Below, in pieces: positions 1-8,300 of a DNA stretch of 9,135 nucleotides. The translations under genes were made by a program, and so were the position numbers. Under the pieces are notes generated by a model. The model had not been told where the DNA came from. It saw only the letters and a program-made list of their open reading frames with translations, and did not search any database. The stretch is from Planctomycetota bacterium. GTDB taxonomy: Bacteria > Planctomycetota > Phycisphaerae > FEN-1346. Numbering within the stretch: position 1 is the stretch's first letter; each line of letters opens with the position of its first letter. The DNA lies in the NCBI GenBank assembly GCA_026387055.1, contig JAPLML010000144.1, forward strand, positions 1 to 9,135. The letters are read 5' to 3'.

Positions 1-593
1 GCCTCACGAAGCTCGAGTACGGCTCGTTCCTGGCGGCCACGATGGCGTACCTGATGACCCGCCAGCAAGACGTGGTGGGCCTGGTGGCGTTCGACAACGA
101 GATCCGCCTGCACATGCCGCCGGCCGGATCGCCCGCCCACGTCAACGAGATGTGCAACCGCCTGGAGCACCTGGCGACCGGCAAGGTCACGAGCCTCGCC
201 AAACCGTTCCACGACCTGGCCGAGATGATCAAGCGCCGCGGCCTCATCATCGTCATCAGCGACCTGTATGACGACGAGAGCGAGGTCATTCGGGCGCTGC
301 GGCACTTCCGGCACAAGAAGCACGGCCTCATCCTCTTCCACATCTTCGATGCCGCCGAGCTGGAGTTCCCCTTCGCCAAGCTCACCCAGTTCATCGACCT
401 GGAGACCAACGAGCGCTACCAGGTGGACCCCAAGGCCGTGCGCGAGACGTACCTGGCGGAGCTTCGGGCCTTCATCGACCGCTACAAGAAGGCCTGCTCC
501 GATTCCGACACCGAGTACGTGCTGGCCGACACCAGCGTGCCGTACGACTTCATGCTGCGCTCGTACCTGGCCCGAAGGCAGATGATGAGATGA
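1..593 (+). CDS. DUF58 domain-containing protein, C-terminal part (5' end cut by window)
   Basis: The reading frame is open from the window edge (first full codon at base 3) to TGA at 591-593. The methionine at base 42 is not a credible start, because family-like sequence (LTKLEYGSFLAATMAYL) already lies before it. DUF58 proteins carry a von Willebrand A-like fold and usually sit next to a MoxR AAA+ ATPase and Bat-type membrane proteins; their biochemical role is poorly known. Seen here: the helix and strand with the MAYLMTRQQDVVGLVAFD pattern, the strand GLIIVISDLYDDES that matches the later metal-site strand of the fold, and the C-terminal segment TEYVLADTSVPYDFMLRSYL. Complete relatives are around 290-300 residues, so I estimate that about 100 residues are missing upstream. 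The BatA-like gene follows on the same strand after 151 bases, which suggests one operon. Family assignment is firm; function is inferred only from the family. Confidence 0.88.
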   Translation, partial: LTKLEYGSFLAATMAYLMTRQQDVVGLVAFDNEIRLHMPPAGSPAHVNEMCNRLEHLATGKVTSLAKPFHDLAEMIKRRGLIIVISDLYDDESEVIRALRHFRHKKHGLILFHIFDAAELEFPFAKLTQFIDLETNERYQVDPKAVRETYLAELRAFIDRYKKACSDSDTEYVLADTSVPYDFMLRSYLARRQMMR

Positions 594-606
594 GACCACA
601 TTTAGC

Positions 607-624
607 CGCCCAGCTTGCTGGGCG
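607..624. other. Stem-loop just after the DUF58 stop
   Basis: A 7-bp perfect stem (CGCCCAG at 607-613 with CTGGGCG at 618-624) encloses CTTG, 13 bases after the DUF58 stop codon. It has no downstream T run, so it is not a standard intrinsic terminator. It could slow polymerase, protect the 3' end of the DUF58 message, or be part of the repeat cluster that follows it. Confidence 0.5.
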
Positions 625-636
625 CGTTGATGATCC

Positions 637-731
637 AATGCGAAATGTGAAATGCGTAATGAACGACGACAGGCCATTACCCCATCGCCTTTCATTCCGC
701 ATTTCACATTCCGCATTTCGCATTTGACTTG
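637..731. repeat. Heptamer-repeat inverted pair (possible long hairpin) before the BatA-like gene
   Basis: Bases 637-663 form heptamers of the type AATGCGA / AATGTGA / AATGCGT / AATGAA. Bases 691-724 are the reverse complement of this arm with exactly one extra heptamer inserted and one substitution. The plus-strand tract (694-728) has the clear period-7 pattern ATTCCGC, ATTTCAC, ATTCCGC, ATTTCGC, ATTTGAC. The arms are separated by 27 bases, so a transcript through the gap could fold into a stem of roughly 27 bp with a one-heptamer bulge. The element ends in GACTTG (726-731), which runs into the GAGG ribosome binding site of the next gene. No protein is encoded. Confidence 0.85.
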
Positions 732-744
732 AGGCAATCCGCGA

Positions 745-2970
745 ATGTCTTTCATCACCACATACTGGGCCGCATGGCTGGTCGCCGGGGCCGTGGCCGC
801 CACGATCCCGGTCGTCATCCACATGATCCACCTGGCCCGCGCGCCGGAGGTGCCCTTCCCCACGCTGCGGTTCCTCAAGAGCGCCGCCGAGAAGACCGCC
901 CGGCGCCGCCGCATCGAGAACATTCTCCTGATGATCCTGCGGATGCTCCTGTTCGGCCTCCTGGCCTTCGCCCTGTCGCGGCCGTTCCTCCAGCGCCAGT
1001 TCTCGCTCTTCGACGAGCAGAAGAATTCGGCCGCCGTCGTCATCCTCGACAACTCCTACTCGATGAACGTCCGGCACGAGCAGGCCACGCGGTTCTCGAA
1101 GGCCAAGGAGGAGGCCCGGGCCATCCTCGACTCGAAGTGGCGCCCCGCCCAGGCGGCGGTGCTCCTCACAAACCCGGGCGCCGCCCCTGTCCCCACCCAA
1201 CTCCTGGCCGACCGCGCCAAGCTCTTCAGCCAGATCGCCGACGCCCAGATCTCCAGCGGCAAGGCCGACATCGTCGGCTCCGTCAAGGCCGCCTACGCCC
1301 TCCTGGACAAGGCCCAGGCCGCCGAGAAGCGCCTGTGGATCCTCACCGACCGCCAGGCCCTCTCGTGGCAGGGGCTCCAGAACCTGGAGGAGCCGCACAA
1401 GCACCCCGACCTCCCCGTGGCGATCATCCGCCCCACCGAGCCATCGTTCACCAACGTCGCGGTCGCCAGCGCCGAGGTGGTCTCGCGCAGCCGCGTCGTG
1501 GGCATGCCGATCCGCATCGACGCCCTGGTGCGCAACTGCGGCCCGGCGCCCGAGAAGCGGAACGTCCTTCTCTTCGTCGACGACCTCGGCCAGCCCCGCA
1601 AGAAGCAGGCCGTGGACCTGACGGCCGCCGGGTCGCCGAGCTCGAGCCAGATGGTCTCGCTCACGCACGCCTTCGAGAAGCCCGGCCCGCACCGCGTGCT
1701 GGTGGCCATCGAGGGGAGCGACTCGATCGACGTCGATAACACGCGGCGGATTCCACTGGTGATCGCCGACCGCATCCCCGTGCTGGTCGTCAAGCAGCGT
1801 GCGGCCGACATCAAGTTCCAGGACCCCAGCTTCTACCTCGTCCGCGCCCTCGACCCGGTGGGGAGCGCCTCGGAGTTTCCCTGGGCGATCAAGCCCGTCG
1901 AGATCACCGCCGACCTCTTCGACCCCGCGGCCCTGGACCAATATGACGTGGTCTTCCTCAACAACGTGGCCGCGGTAAGGACGGAGGCGGCGCGGGCCTT
2001 GGCCGATTACGTTGCCCGCGGTCGGACGCTCGTGGTTTTCTGCGGCGCGGAGGTCAACCCGCGGGTCTACAACGCCCTCTTCATGGACCAGATTTCGCGC
2101 CAGGGCGGCCTCTTGCCGGCGAAGCTCAAGGAGCGAGTCGGCGACGCCGTCCTCAAGACTACCGTCGAGAAGATTACGCAGGTCCAGGGCCAGTCGCCCT
2201 ACCTGGAAGACCTCGTGGAATCGGCCGACATCTACCAGGACGTCCTGGTTTACGAGTACTTCCGGACCGAGGCCGCCCAGGCCGACGCCGTCCTCGCCCG
2301 GCTCTCGAACGGCGACCCGTTTCTGCTCGCCAAGCCCTTCGGCGAGGGGCGCGTCCTGCTCTTCACCACCGCCGCCACCACCGACTGGTCAACGTTCCCC
2401 ATCCGCAACCTCATCCTGCCGCTGAAGAAGAGGGTGGTGCACCAGGCGACGAGCGGGCAGAACCAGCTGCAGAACCTCCAGGCGGGCCAGACCTTCGAGT
2501 CCAACCTGAACCCGGACCTGAAGGAGGTGGCCACGGCCGAGGTCTCCGGCCCGCTCGGCCCCGCCGGCGAGACGGTCTCCGAGCAGCGCGAAACGCAGCT
2601 CGTCGGCGGCCGGAACGTCCTCAGGTTCGATAAGACGTGGAACCTCGGCTACTACACCTGGCGCGTGCCGCTGAAGAACGTTCCCGGCGGCATCTTCAGC
2701 ACCAATCCCGACGGGGCGGAGTCGGACCTGGCCGAGATCGTCGACGACAAGCTCCGCACCGACTTCGCCGCCAAGGAAACCCACGTGGCCGCCAGCCTCA
2801 AGGAACTCGAGAAACGCTTCGAGGACACCGCCCGCCGCGAACTCTGGCAGTACGTCCTCCTCGCCTGCCTGCTCCTGACGGTCTGCGAGCCCCTCATCGC
2901 CAACTGGATGCGCCCCGACCGCACCCGCGACACCGCCCACCCGACGCTGGTCAAGAAAAGGGCCGCGTAA
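745..2970 (+). CDS. BatA-type N-terminal / vWA domain membrane protein
   Basis: This is a 741-residue protein. The start ATG at 745 is preceded by GAGG at 731-734 (10-base spacing). Residues about 8-30 and 60-78 are hydrophobic helices forming the double-transmembrane BatA-type N-terminus, with the typical LRFLKSAAEKTARRRRIEN linker between them. A von Willebrand A domain follows (about 97-230), with the metal-site motif DxSxS at D102-S104-S106 and a later ILTD at 199-202. Residues about 398-560 (DVVFLNN, RGRTLVVFCGAEVN, FGEGRVLLFTTAATTDWS) resemble the glutamine-amidotransferase-like fold often fused in these proteins. A third membrane helix lies at about 700-720, followed by a basic tail. 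Such proteins are found with DUF58 and MoxR genes and are thought to form a membrane-anchored complex; the historical label 'aerotolerance' from Bacteroides Bat genes should not be read as a proven role here. Domain calls are firm, function is not. Confidence 0.88.
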   Translation: MSFITTYWAAWLVAGAVAATIPVVIHMIHLARAPEVPFPTLRFLKSAAEKTARRRRIENILLMILRMLLFGLLAFALSRPFLQRQFSLFDEQKNSAAVVILDNSYSMNVRHEQATRFSKAKEEARAILDSKWRPAQAAVLLTNPGAAPVPTQLLADRAKLFSQIADAQISSGKADIVGSVKAAYALLDKAQAAEKRLWILTDRQALSWQGLQNLEEPHKHPDLPVAIIRPTEPSFTNVAVASAEVVSRSRVVGMPIRIDALVRNCGPAPEKRNVLLFVDDLGQPRKKQAVDLTAAGSPSSSQMVSLTHAFEKPGPHRVLVAIEGSDSIDVDNTRRIPLVIADRIPVLVVKQRAADIKFQDPSFYLVRALDPVGSASEFPWAIKPVEITADLFDPAALDQYDVVFLNNVAAVRTEAARALADYVARGRTLVVFCGAEVNPRVYNALFMDQISRQGGLLPAKLKERVGDAVLKTTVEKITQVQGQSPYLEDLVESADIYQDVLVYEYFRTEAAQADAVLARLSNGDPFLLAKPFGEGRVLLFTTAATTDWSTFPIRNLILPLKKRVVHQATSGQNQLQNLQAGQTFESNLNPDLKEVATAEVSGPLGPAGETVSEQRETQLVGGRNVLRFDKTWNLGYYTWRVPLKNVPGGIFSTNPDGAESDLAEIVDDKLRTDFAAKETHVAASLKELEKRFEDTARRELWQYVLLACLLLTVCEPLIANWMRPDRTRDTAHPTLVKKRAA

Positions 2971-3016
2971 CGCAGGGGCGGGGAAAAGCGCCGGCTTCCT
3001 TGGATGGCACCTGCCC

Positions 3017-3035
3017 GTCCGTTGGGCTGACGGAC
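3017..3035. terminator. Candidate bidirectional stem-loop between convergent genes
   Basis: GTCCGT (3017-3022) pairs with ACGGAC (3030-3035) around a 7-base loop. It sits in the 65-base gap between the BatA-like stop and the PIN gene stop, where a shared terminator would be expected. Neither strand shows a clear T run after it, so termination is only a positional inference. Confidence 0.3.
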
Positions 3036-3527
3036 TTACGGGACCGCGGCTGAGAACTGTCTTGGACAGAGGTTCCTCACCCGGACACCTTGCTGCCGGA
3101 GGGGCTTGCGGTAGGTCCACCAGTCGGAATCGACCGCATTCAGCACCTTGGGCCTGTTGCGGCTGGCCAGAGCTACCGCGACATACTTGTGGTCATCAAT
3201 GTGGAAGTGGGCAAGTTCGAGCGCATCCGGGAACTCGCGGAAGCTGCCGTCCCTGGGCCGGATGGCCACCCTCTCGCAACGTTCGACAACCGCCTGATTG
3301 TCGAACACCCACTTGACGAACGCCTGGCCCACGCCGGGCTTTCCGGCAAGGCCAAGATTGTTCAGGTACTCATCCAGAATGAGTATCCCTGAGTCCAGGA
3401 CGATCGTGCCGTTGTCCTTGATCCCGGCCAGCGCCGCAACACAAGCTCGGACGCAATCGGGCCCCGCCTGGCTTGCCTGCCCATTGGCCACAACGGCGAC
3501 GTTGGCGTCAACCACGAAGGCCTTCAT
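3036..3527 (-). CDS. PIN-domain protein, probable ribonuclease effector
   Basis: This is a 163-residue protein whose whole length fits a single PIN domain. The acidic residues expected for the metal site are visible: D7 in FVVDANVAVV, E53 in ILDEYLNNL, D111/D112 in HFHIDDHKYVAVAL, and D133/D135 in NAVDSDWW. PIN domains are Mg2+/Mn2+-dependent nucleases, mostly of RNA, and include VapC toxins. At 163 residues this one is longer than a typical VapC (about 130), and no small antitoxin gene lies before it. Instead its ATG overlaps the stop of the ATPase gene in an ATGA (3524-3527), with no good independent ribosome binding site, so its translation is probably coupled to the ATPase. That suggests the ATPase is its partner or controller. 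The domain call is strong; RNA as substrate and an effector role are inferred. Confidence 0.82.
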   Translation of the reverse strand: MKAFVVDANVAVVANGQASQAGPDCVRACVAALAGIKDNGTIVLDSGILILDEYLNNLGLAGKPGVGQAFVKWVFDNQAVVERCERVAIRPRDGSFREFPDALELAHFHIDDHKYVAVALASRNRPKVLNAVDSDWWTYRKPLRQQGVRVRNLCPRQFSAAVP

Positions 3528-4888
3528 TGCCCCATTGCTTTCTTGCGCTTCATTGCCGCCGTGGTCATGGCCGCCATTTCCCCAAACTCATCCCCGAAGA
3601 AATCTTTGGGCCAGTTCTCTATGTTGCCAAATAGGTCGACTTTGAGAGGCGTCAACTCCGACTGCCCGTTATTCATCTGGCAGAAGTAGAGGGCCGTCGA
3701 TTCCGGGGCCACCTTCTCCTCGGCCACGCGCCGCTGGAGCCTCCGCAAAAGATGCTCACTGTGGCTCTCGAAGATAATCTGGACTTTCCGCCGATTGACG
3801 GCATCGATGAAAACATCCGCCAAGCCAGCTTGCACAGACGGGTGAAGATGAATCTCCGGCTGCTCCAACACAATCGTGGAGCCTTTAGGCACGTAATAAC
3901 ACAGAACCAGTGCAGGCAGAATCTGGGAAACACCAAACCCCACGTCGGTGATAAGCACGCTTGCGGAAGTCGGTGTCCGCTGGACTCGAACGCGGTACAA
4001 GTTGCTGTCCTTGGCAATCGCCTCCACGGAGAAACTGTGAATGAGCCCCAGCCGCTTGAGCCAGCCAGCAACGTATACCTCAAGACTGGGCCTCTTCTTG
4101 CCCTTGCCAAGGGGTATTGTGATGCTGGCCTCCCTTGCCGCAAGGAGTGCATCAACCACACGCCCTCCTTGGCGACCCATATCCGCAGGTTCGGACCCAG
4201 ACCAAGCGTACTCTCGCTTGGGGTATTCCCGCAGAGGACCCAGATAGTAGAACTGCCCAAACATTTGCTCAAATCTGAGTTGAAGATCGGAGAGAAAGCC
4301 AGCGTTCTGGAAATACGCCTTGACCTGGTCTGGGAAACCATAGCACTTCACGGGAGCGGGCAAGGGCCACAGCCTGCCTCGATTCTGATGCAATTGGAAG
4401 TCATGGCCCTCGGCCTGGAGTTCGTACTTCGTTTCACTCTCGCCCTTGCGTTTCATCGTGAACCGGTGCCCGGCGATCTCGTAGGACATTCGGTTGACTA
4501 GCAGTCGCCCCGAAGTGCCTTCGGCGACCTCCGCCTCGAATGCCAACTCCCTGCCCGCAAATAGCACCTGCTTGACGTGGGCCGGATCAGTCACGGCAAA
4601 GGGGTGGGCGAACTCCCACAGCAAGCTCCAACTCAAGGTCTTGGCTGGTTCATGCTGAAAGAGAACATCCCGGAAGGTTCCCAAGTTCGCGGGTGTCTTC
4701 TCGTCTCCGAAGATCAGGGCCTGCGCCCGGTCCGGGGACTCCACGGTCTGTTTGAGCATCAGAAGGAGTTGAAGGATGCTGGTCTTGCCCGAACTGTTTG
4801 CTCCGAAAAGACCCGTGATCGGCGCAAGGCGCATCTTGCCGATCTGCTTCCAGGACTTGAAATTCGTTACGCTCAACTCTTTCAGCAT
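3524..4888 (-). CDS. ABC-type AAA ATPase with DUF3696-like C-terminus
   Basis: This is a 454-residue protein. The N-terminus LSVTNFKSWKQ is the usual opening of OLD/RecF/SMC-like ATPases. Walker A is GANSSGKTS (29-37). A signature-like segment DVGFGVSQILP lies at 315-325, Walker B STIVLEQPEIHLHP at 337-350, and the switch histidine in FESHSEHLLRRL at 373-384. The end (about 412-441, LFGNIENWPKDFFGDEF) matches my memory of the DUF3696 tail on such ATPases. The insert between about 60 and 290 contains the YYLGPLREYPKREY segment common in this group. There is no TOPRIM domain, which separates it from classical OLD nucleases; nuclease activity probably comes from the PIN protein encoded next. The start is supported by TAAGGAG eight bases upstream. 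Codon composition is visibly less GC-rich than in the flanking genes. Related ATPases serve in phage-defence pairs, but this protein's role is inferred. Confidence 0.87.
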   Translation of the reverse strand: MLKELSVTNFKSWKQIGKMRLAPITGLFGANSSGKTSILQLLLMLKQTVESPDRAQALIFGDEKTPANLGTFRDVLFQHEPAKTLSWSLLWEFAHPFAVTDPAHVKQVLFAGRELAFEAEVAEGTSGRLLVNRMSYEIAGHRFTMKRKGESETKYELQAEGHDFQLHQNRGRLWPLPAPVKCYGFPDQVKAYFQNAGFLSDLQLRFEQMFGQFYYLGPLREYPKREYAWSGSEPADMGRQGGRVVDALLAAREASITIPLGKGKKRPSLEVYVAGWLKRLGLIHSFSVEAIAKDSNLYRVRVQRTPTSASVLITDVGFGVSQILPALVLCYYVPKGSTIVLEQPEIHLHPSVQAGLADVFIDAVNRRKVQIIFESHSEHLLRRLQRRVAEEKVAPESTALYFCQMNNGQSELTPLKVDLFGNIENWPKDFFGDEFGEMAAMTTAAMKRKKAMGQ

Positions 4889-4896
4889 TGGAAGGG

Positions 4897-4903
4897 CTCC
4901 TTA
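4897..4903 (-). promoter_or_regulatory. Ribosome binding site of the ATPase gene
   Basis: On the minus strand the sequence reads TAAGGAG, a near-perfect Shine-Dalgarno match, with 8 bases before the ATG at 4888. It is the best binding site in the window, fixes the ATPase start, and predicts strong translation of the first gene of the pair. Confidence 0.8.
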
Positions 4904-5119
4904 CCCAACTGACCCCTCGCTGACACGCGACCGCTTTGTTCAACTGCGTTGTCGTGGCAGAGCCTGTTCCGCCGAACCGCCCTCCAGGGCTGGCGCGGAT
5001 AAGAATACCGTACCCTCAAGAGGGAAGCAAGGTCTGTAGCGCGTGGCGGTCCTTTCAGCCAATACAGGAGTTCAACGCCCCTGACCCGGAGCAGCCAGCC
5101 GCGCAGCCGGCAATTTAGG

Positions 5120-5153
5120 ACGCCGCTTCGCGGCGTGAAGACGGCTGAAGCCG
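5120..5153. repeat. Two adjacent small GC-rich stem-loops
   Basis: ACGCCGC (5120-5126) pairs with GCGGCGT (5130-5136) around TTC, and five bases later CGGC (5142-5145) pairs with GCCG (5150-5153) around TGAA. The arrangement resembles REP-like palindromic clutter in intergenic DNA. It lacks T runs. The right arm GCCG could alternatively pair with CGGC at 5160-5163. Confidence 0.5.
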
Positions 5154-5217
5154 CCTCATCGGCCCGCCCGAAATGTGGGCAAAGACAAGGGCTCCCACCA
5201 AGGGTTATAGGGCTGAA

Positions 5218-5234
5218 GCGCCGTCTCCAGGCGC
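5218..5234. repeat. Third small stem-loop
   Basis: GCGCC (5218-5222) pairs with GGCGC (5230-5234) around a 7-base loop. It is preceded by GGCTGAA, which also occurs at 5143-5149 before the arm of the earlier hairpin, so the two may share an origin. It is a short stem and could be chance in GC-rich DNA. Confidence 0.35.
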
Positions 5235-5365
5235 GATCGGTCCATTGCTAAACCCCCAATTCACAGACCGTTATGCTTATCGGCAAATCATGGACCTCTT
5301 AAGGCCCATATTCGGATTTGCGCCCGCCCACCACATCCGACGGGGGCAGCACGCCTCACGCAGCA

Positions 5366-8300
5366 CTACTCCAGCGTGGGCCGGGCGATCTCGCCGCGGA
5401 GCTGGGCCTCACCGCCTTCCTTCTCATACACGCCGTAGAACATCGAGCAGCAATCCAGCCAGAGCGTGATCCGGTGCAGGTCCTCTTCCGACAGCTTCAC
5501 GTCGTAGTGCCCCTTCGTAAGGATCTCATAAAGCTTCGAGCCCTTGGCCCCGAACTTGCCCGGCGTGGTGCGCAGGTTGTCGCCGTAGTTCGTGAAGCCG
5601 TACTTCACGAGCGTGTTGTAGGAGGCGTACCACTTGCGCTGGATCGGCTCGCGGGCCAGGCTGGGCGCCTTGGACTCCGGCTTGGCGTGGCACTCGACGC
5701 ACGCGCGATCCAGGACCGGCTGCACCAGGCGGGCGTAGCTGAAGGGGTTCGCGCCCTCGACGTCGGGCGCCAGGCGCGACGGCTCGCGCCGCATCGCCAG
5801 GGGCGGAACCTGGGTCCTCGTGGGCGTGTTGTGCCGGGGCTCGTGGCACCCCGCGCACACGAGGCGTTCGCCTTCGTGCAGGTAGGTGGCCGACCGCATC
5901 GACTGGACGGCCAGGCCCTTGGAGTCGAGGGCCTGGAAGAACATCTCGCGGTTGGCCGGCACGACGAAATGGGCGCTGCCGTCCTCCTCCACCGGCACCG
6001 TCCCCAGGACATGGCGCACCGGAACCACGGAGTCTCCCGCCAGCGCCACCCGCACGCCCGTCTCGTGCGGCGGGCCGCCCGACGGCACGCTCATCGGCAG
6101 CACCTGGAGCACGCGCAGGGCCTTGATCCGGGTGCCCTCGGGCCAGGGCTTGAGGCTGTCGTAGACGTTGACCAGGGCGATGGTGGCCTCGCCCTCCTTG
6201 CCGGGGTACGCGGCGGCGCGAGGGGCCTTGTTCTTGGTCAGGTACGCAGGGGCAGCCCCTGTCGCCGGCGCGGGCCTTGGCCGCAAGGGGATGGGGCTCA
6301 TGCACGCAATCTCGGGGTCGCGGTAGATCAGCTCCTTGTTGCCGAACGCGTCGACCAGGTAGATGCCGTAGTTGCCCCCGCCCTTGCGCAGCTCCATGCG
6401 GGCGTCGTAGACACAGAGGTAGTAGTCCTCGCTCAGCGGCCAGGCCATGCCGTAGGTCTCCGTGCCGCCCTGGCTCTCGGGGAAGCCCACGTCGGGCGAC
6501 AGCCGCCGCAGCGGGCGCATCGCGTCGTCGTCCTTGACGTCGGGGTCGATCATCACCAGCGATCCGAAGCACTGGCTGTGGTGCGGCGCAGCCGTCGCTA
6601 CGTACTTGCCCGAACCCGGGATGCTGCGGATGTCCAGCTCCATGTCCGGCCGCGCATTGCGCGGGGCGAAGTTGCCGTGCACCGCCCGCGAGTCGGTTCC
6701 GTCAAGCGTGGTGATCCACGGGTGATGGGCCGTGCAGCCGAAACGGTCGACGTAGTCCCAGCGGGTGTAGATGATCCGCCCGTCGTTGGTAACGCTGGGG
6801 TTCCACTCGTTGGTCTCGTGGAAACTGAGGCAGTTGACGTCGCCGCCGCGGGCGTCCATGTCGTAGAGCGTGTAGGTCGGACACGTGCGGCCGCACCGGA
6901 GGTACCCGCCCCGCCGCTCCGTCATGAAGGCGATCCGCCCGTTCGGGAGCCAGCACGGGTCGAAATCGTTCCACGTTCCGTCGGTGAGCTGCGCGAGGCC
7001 CGTGCCGTCGACGTTCACCCGGAAAACGTGGTAGCACCGCCCCTCGGCCCAGTGGCCCTGCGTGGGATCGGTGTGGCGGCGGTGCCGCCGGTCCCCCGTG
7101 CACTCGACGTAGGCGAAGAGGATCGTCTGGCCGTCGTACGACAGGTCCGGCGAGAGGAACGACCCGCCGATCGTTTCCTCACCGTTCTGGTTCCCCTCGC
7201 CGTCGAAGGAGATGTTCCAGTGCCGCAGCGGCCCGCCGGAGAGCTTCTGCCCTTTCAGCCGGCCGTTCTGGACGACCGAACCGGCCAGCACGTCCCGGAC
7301 CTGCGGACTGGGCCCGAACGGGTCGGCCAGGACATACAGCCCGCCGCCCGGCCGCTGGGCCATCCCGTAATACTGGTCGCACATGTGGTTGAAGAGGGAC
7401 CGGTGGCGCTTGATGTCGGGGCGATACGCCTCCCTGCCGATCTTGGCGAAGTGGGCCCGGTTCGCCAGGTCATGCTTGAGGGCCTCGAACTGGACCTCCA
7501 GCTCCGCGTACCGCGCCGCCCGGCCCCGCAGGTCGGCCCACCGCGGGTCTTCCGTGGCGGGCCGCGCGGCGGCTAGGTCTGCCAGTTCCTTCTCGAGGGC
7601 CGGCCTGGACTCCGGACCGACCTGGCGGATCGCCACCGCGCATTCGCGGAAGCGCCAGGCGCGGGCGTACAGGTCCAGCCAGCGGGCATCGCCGGCGGGG
7701 GCCGACGCCTGGGAGAGCGTCGCCAGCTCTTTCCGCAGGCTCTCGCTGCCCAGGCCGGCCTGGCCCAGCACGCGCTCAACGAGCGACTGTTCCTGGGCGG
7801 CGGTCTCGCGCTTCCGCGACCACTCGATCAACGGGTTGTTGTTGCTGTCGAAGTCCTGCGTCAGCCAACCCGTCTGGAGGGGGAAATCCGCGGTCATCTT
7901 CTGCCAGAAGGCCGGCGGCGCCTCGGCCTGGCCCGACAGCACCCGGAAGCGGACCTTCCCGTTGGCCCTGTCCTTGTCCTCGCCCACCCAGGCCTCGAAC
8001 CGCTCGTACTTGCCGGCCAGCGGGTAGACGAGCTCGCTCGCGGCGTGGACCCACAGGCCGTGAAGGAACTTGCGGTCGCCGATCTGGAGCGGATTGCCCT
8101 GCCAGTTCTTGTCCACCAGGAGTTGGCCCCACCCCACGACCACGGAGGCGGGCTTGAGGGCGCCGAGCCTCGTCTCGCTTCCGTCCTTGGCAATAAGCCT
8201 GGGCTCGCCCCAGATGCTGCAATTGGCGGTGCCCTGCTCGCAGACGGTGACCAGCCGTATCTCGTTCAAGCCCGAGACGTTCAGCGAGACGTGCTGGGCG

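Larger units (their letters stand above)
4904..5365. other. Gene-free stretch between the HzsA-related gene and the ATPase gene
   Basis: I see no convincing gene here. Short open frames lack ribosome binding sites and family-like sequence. The stretch lies downstream of one minus-strand gene and upstream of another, so it should hold the terminator of the HzsA-related gene and the promoter of the ATPase-PIN pair. I found no convincing -35/-10 pair. Composition is less GC-rich than the flanking HzsA-related gene. Small GC-rich stem-loops within it are listed separately. Confidence 0.6.

Noticed and set aside
637..728. CRISPR array
   Set aside because: The units are 7 bases long without spacers and form an inverted pair; nothing resembles 25-40-base repeats with unique spacers.
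550..1941. 463-codon open frame on the minus strand opposite the BatA-like gene
   Set aside because: It is antisense to a well-supported gene, its translation is low-complexity (G, R, D, V, L, E) without a fold, and it begins by reading through the heptamer repeat. It is a GC-bias artefact.
3036..3527. VapBC-type toxin-antitoxin operon
   Set aside because: No small antitoxin gene lies before or after the PIN gene; its coupled partner is a 454-residue ATPase.
3752..4501. 249-codon plus-strand open frame inside the ATPase gene
   Set aside because: It is a shadow of the ATPase frame, which has all its nucleotide-binding motifs in the opposite direction.
5318..7576. 752-codon open frame on the plus strand opposite the HzsA-related gene
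   Set aside because: The minus-strand frame has a signal peptide, propeller repeats and heme motifs; the plus-strand translation is a biased string of R, A, V, H, G. High-GC third positions keep the antisense frame open.
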